DNA of 64,000 bases from Hyphomonadaceae bacterium UBA7672. Its GTDB lineage: Bacteria; Pseudomonadota; Alphaproteobacteria; Caulobacterales; Hyphomonadaceae. The stretch covers positions 62,001-126,000 of the forward strand of contig DLHI01000026.1 in the NCBI GenBank assembly GCA_002483135.1, given 5' to 3'. The position numbers were made by a program, and so were the translations under genes. The notes under the pieces were generated by a model that ran no database searches, was not told the origin of the DNA, and saw nothing but the letters and a program-made list of their open reading frames with translations. Shown piece by piece: positions 61,923 through 64,000 of this stretch (positions within the stretch are counted from its first letter, which is position 1; each line of letters begins with the position of its first letter).

Positions 61923-62786
61923 ATGTTCCAGATCATCGGGGTGGTGGTTGTCTTCGTGATGGTGTTCGGCGGCTTCATGCTCGCCGGCGGCCATTTTGAC
62001 GTGATCATCAAGGCCGCGCCATTCGAGATGATGATGATCGGCGGCGCCGCCGTTGGCGCCTTCCTGATCGGTAACTCGTTCAAGACCGTGATGGCCTCGC
62101 TCGGCGGCTTCGGCAAGATCATGGGCGGGTGCAAGTGGAAGGCGAAGGACTACACCGACCTGCTCTCATTGATGTTCATATTGACGAAGACAATGAAGAC
62201 AAAGGGCGTGGTGGCGATCGAACAGCACATCGAGAACCCCAAGGAATCCACGATATTCCAGAACTATCCGAAGATCCTGAAGGACCACTTCGCGACTGAC
62301 CTCATCTGCGACACGCTGCGCATGATGACGATGAACCTCGAAGACCCGCACCAGGTCGAGGATTCGATCGACAAGCAGATCGAGAAACACCACCACGAGG
62401 CCCACAAGGCCGCTCACGCCATGCAGAACATGGCCGACGCCCTGCCCGCGCTGGGCATCGTGGCCGCCGTGCTCGGCATCATCAAGACGATGGGCGCCAT
62501 CTCGCAGCCGCCTGAATACCTCGGCTCGCTGATCGGCTCGGCGCTTGTCGGCACGTTCCTCGGCGTGTTCCTCGCCTATGGTTTCGTCGGCCCGTTCGCC
62601 GCCCGCATGGGCCAGGTGATCGACGAGGAAGGCCAGTTCTACAAGATCATCAAGGACGTGCTCGTCGCCCACCTGCACGGCAACGCCGCCCAGGTTTCCG
62701 TCGAACTCGGCCGCGGTCAGGTTCCGTCCGACAGCCAGCCCACCTTCGCCGAACTCGAAGAAGCGCTCAACGCCGTCACCGTCTAG
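61923..62786 (+). CDS. motA: Flagellar motor stator protein MotA
   Basis: A 287-residue protein with four membrane segments: two at the N-terminus (IIGVVVVFVMVFGGFMLAGG; FEMMMIGGAAVGAFLIGN) and two late (ADALPALGIVAAVLGIIKTMGAI; LGSLIGSALVGTFLGVFLAYGFVGPF). The large cytoplasmic loop has RxxE-type charged residues that contact FliG. PALGIVAAVLG carries the proton-channel Pro. With MotB it forms the ion-driven stator. The next gene is not motB, so the pair is split, as in several alphaproteobacteria. Confidence 0.96.
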   Translation: MFQIIGVVVVFVMVFGGFMLAGGHFDVIIKAAPFEMMMIGGAAVGAFLIGNSFKTVMASLGGFGKIMGGCKWKAKDYTDLLSLMFILTKTMKTKGVVAIEQHIENPKESTIFQNYPKILKDHFATDLICDTLRMMTMNLEDPHQVEDSIDKQIEKHHHEAHKAAHAMQNMADALPALGIVAAVLGIIKTMGAISQPPEYLGSLIGSALVGTFLGVFLAYGFVGPFAARMGQVIDEEGQFYKIIKDVLVAHLHGNAAQVSVELGRGQVPSDSQPTFAELEEALNAVTV

Positions 62787-62906
62787 TTTCAGTCTCAGTA
62801 GAGTAGCGTAACCCAGCGTATGCATCACGGCCCGGCTCATGCGAGCCGGGTCGCTTGCGTTTCGGGCGGGCTCTCGCCATCGTGCGCAAACCGGCGGGAG
62901 GCCAAT

Positions 62907-63764
62907 CTGAGCACAGCATCGCAACGCCTTCGCCTGTTGGCTGCGGCTCTTGCCGTTCTGATCCCTTCAGCCTGCACCGCCTTCCCCACGCTCGCTGAAC
63001 GCACCAACCTCCTCGCGCCAACGCTGGAGTACTACGCGCCAGAGACCGGCAGCGGCCGAGCGCCCCTGGTGATCCTCGTCTCGGGGTGCGGCGGGCTACA
63101 TGGCCTGCAGGGCCCCAAGACCGTCATGAAGAACTATGCCGGCGCCGCAACGCGCGCGGGCGCCTACGCCGTCGTGATGGACAGCTTCGCCTCGCGCGGC
63201 ATTCCCTTCGACGACGCGGTCAGCACGGTCTGCTCCGGCCTGCGCCTGCACGGCAACGAGCGCGCAGGCGACATCATCGCCACCGAAGCGCTGGCGCGCG
63301 CGCACTGGAACGTCGACTTCTCGGGTGTAATTCTCGCCGGCTGGAGCCATGGCGGCTGGGCGGTGATGGAGCTGCTTTCCGCCGGACCCCGCGCGACGAA
63401 CATCGCCGGCTTCCGCATCGACAAGGCTTCCCCGGCGCTGACCCCAGACGCAGTGGCGCTCTTCTATCCCTATTGTGGCTTCCTGAACGCGACTGGACGC
63501 AGCACATGGGACTTCAAGGGGCCCCTCCTCTATCTCAACGCCAGCACCAACGCCCCGGCAGCCGGCGAGGAATGCACCACCGCCATCACGCGCGCACGCG
63601 GCGGCGCTGACGGTGTTACGCAGGTTGACTACCCCAACACCCACGCCTTCGATGAAGAAGACCAGGTCCCGGGCTCCGAGTTCATCTACGATCCCGAAGC
63701 GACGCAACGCGCGCTGGCCCTGTTCGAAGGCTTCATCCGCGATCAAGCGACGCGGCTGCGCTGA
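62907..63764 (+). CDS. Secreted alpha/beta-hydrolase (dienelactone-hydrolase-like)
   Basis: About 285 residues. The catalytic elbow is ILAGWSHGGWAVMELL (G-x-S-x-G, Ser nucleophile), VILVSGCGGLHG is the oxyanion strand, and YPNTHAFDEEDQ holds the likely His; the family is DLH-like. A hydrophobic leader (LRLLAAALAVLIPSACTAF) shows export. No ATG/GTG/TTG fits just before it, but GGGAGG lies 5 bases ahead of CTG 62907, so a CTG start is proposed; ATG 62820 would add 29 residues ahead of the leader. Four Cys fit disulphides outside the cell. Confidence 0.8.
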   Translation: MSTASQRLRLLAAALAVLIPSACTAFPTLAERTNLLAPTLEYYAPETGSGRAPLVILVSGCGGLHGLQGPKTVMKNYAGAATRAGAYAVVMDSFASRGIPFDDAVSTVCSGLRLHGNERAGDIIATEALARAHWNVDFSGVILAGWSHGGWAVMELLSAGPRATNIAGFRIDKASPALTPDAVALFYPYCGFLNATGRSTWDFKGPLLYLNASTNAPAAGEECTTAITRARGGADGVTQVDYPNTHAFDEEDQVPGSEFIYDPEATQRALALFEGFIRDQATRLR

Positions 63765-64000
63765 TCAGTCTTTCGCCGCGGGTATGACGCGCGCAACCCG
63801 CGCATTGTCGGGAACCAGCCACGTCTTCGCGGCTGCGATGATGTCGGTCTTCGTCACGGCGCGCACGCTCGCCTCGATGGCGTCCAGGCGGTTGCGCGCC
63901 ATGAGATCCGGCCGCGTCTGCGCCTGCGATATCAGGCTCAGCCAGTAGCTGTTGGCGGTTGCATTCTGCGGCAGTATCTCCAGCGAGGGGGTAACCGCGC
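63765..64000 (-). CDS. M16-family zinc metallopeptidase (C-terminal end, truncated by window edge)
   Basis: The last 78 codons of a minus-strand gene are open to the window end, stopping at TGA 63765-63767 directly next to the convergent hydrolase stop. The reading includes NSYWLSLISQAQTRPDLMAR, then RLDAIEASVRAVTKTDIIAA and KTWLVPDNARVARVIPAAK, the usual end of insulinase-family (M16) peptidases. The HxxEH zinc motif would be in the missing N-terminal half, so activity cannot be judged. Confidence 0.7.
   Translation of the reverse strand, partial: AVTPSLEILPQNATANSYWLSLISQAQTRPDLMARNRLDAIEASVRAVTKTDIIAAAKTWLVPDNARVARVIPAAKD

Overview
The window is a GC-rich (by eye well above 60%), densely packed chromosomal segment from an alphaproteobacterium. 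TadE/TadG-type pilus proteins, an alphaproteobacterial MotA, an UDP-xylose synthase next to UDP-glucose dehydrogenase, a ParD/ParE pair and a near-consensus CtrA box all fit Caulobacterales/Hyphomonadaceae-like organisms. The genus cannot be fixed from sequence alone. I found no CRISPR array, rRNA operon or intact prophage.

Layout. (1) 1-2.4 kb: the end of a CzcC/TolC-type efflux gene, an IS6-family insertion sequence and tRNA-Ala(CGC), which looks like the edge of a mobile island. (2) 2.5-7.7 kb: small housekeeping and unknown genes (FliL-like secreted protein, pterin dehydratase, lipoprotein, HAD hydrolase), an APC amino-acid permease with a large extracytoplasmic insertion, and a single-domain response regulator. 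(3) 8.0-16.3 kb, plus strand: a glycan-precursor block with HldE, a DprE1/DprE2-like oxidase-reductase pair, Ugd, a pyruvyl-transferase-family protein with a helical N-terminus, and Uxs. (4) 16.3-24.3 kb: FAD oxidoreductase, glutamine-dependent NAD synthase, ParDE toxin-antitoxin, PEP carboxylase, tRNA-Arg(CCG), TraB/GumN lipoprotein. (5) 24.5-29.5 kb: a five-gene amino-sugar operon (acetyltransferase, Gfo/Idh dehydrogenase, aminotransferase, epimerase, second aminotransferase) ended by a strong terminator shared with a convergent KAS III gene. (6) 30.8-44.8 kb: a DUF2185 protein, a kinase/acyl-CoA dehydrogenase pair resembling a split ACAD11, an RND pump with its divergent TetR regulator and a clear operator, a halohydrin-dehalogenase-like SDR, a hybrid histidine kinase, a Pro/Ala-rich membrane protein, a 41-residue candidate membrane peptide and a TPR protein. 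(7) 44.9-48.4 kb, minus strand: three TadE/TadG-like genes, the last encoding a VWA domain split by about 400 residues of FCCH-like repeats. (8) 48.6-64 kb: CinA-like protein, enoyl-CoA hydratase and RluF-like synthase in one tight run, then a palindromic intergenic repeat, macro-domain protein, purL with a compositionally odd 3' patch, malyl-CoA-lyase-like protein, OMP, CocE-type esterase lipoprotein, c-type cytochrome lipoprotein, DUF1287 protein behind a perfect hairpin, cold-shock-like membrane protein, motA, a secreted hydrolase and the end of an M16 peptidase.

How the genes fit together. Blocks 3 and 5 would feed nucleotide-activated heptose, uronic acid, pentose and diacetamido or amino sugars (and possibly a lipid-linked arabinose-type donor) into surface polysaccharide, but no glycosyltransferase or flippase is present here. 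Most of the rest is ordinary housekeeping. The best leads for something new are the FCCH-split VWA pilus protein, the Ser-Tyr-Arg SDR beside the efflux regulator, the GTGA-coupled kinase/dehydrogenase pair and the hairpin that buries the ribosome-binding site of the DUF1287 gene.
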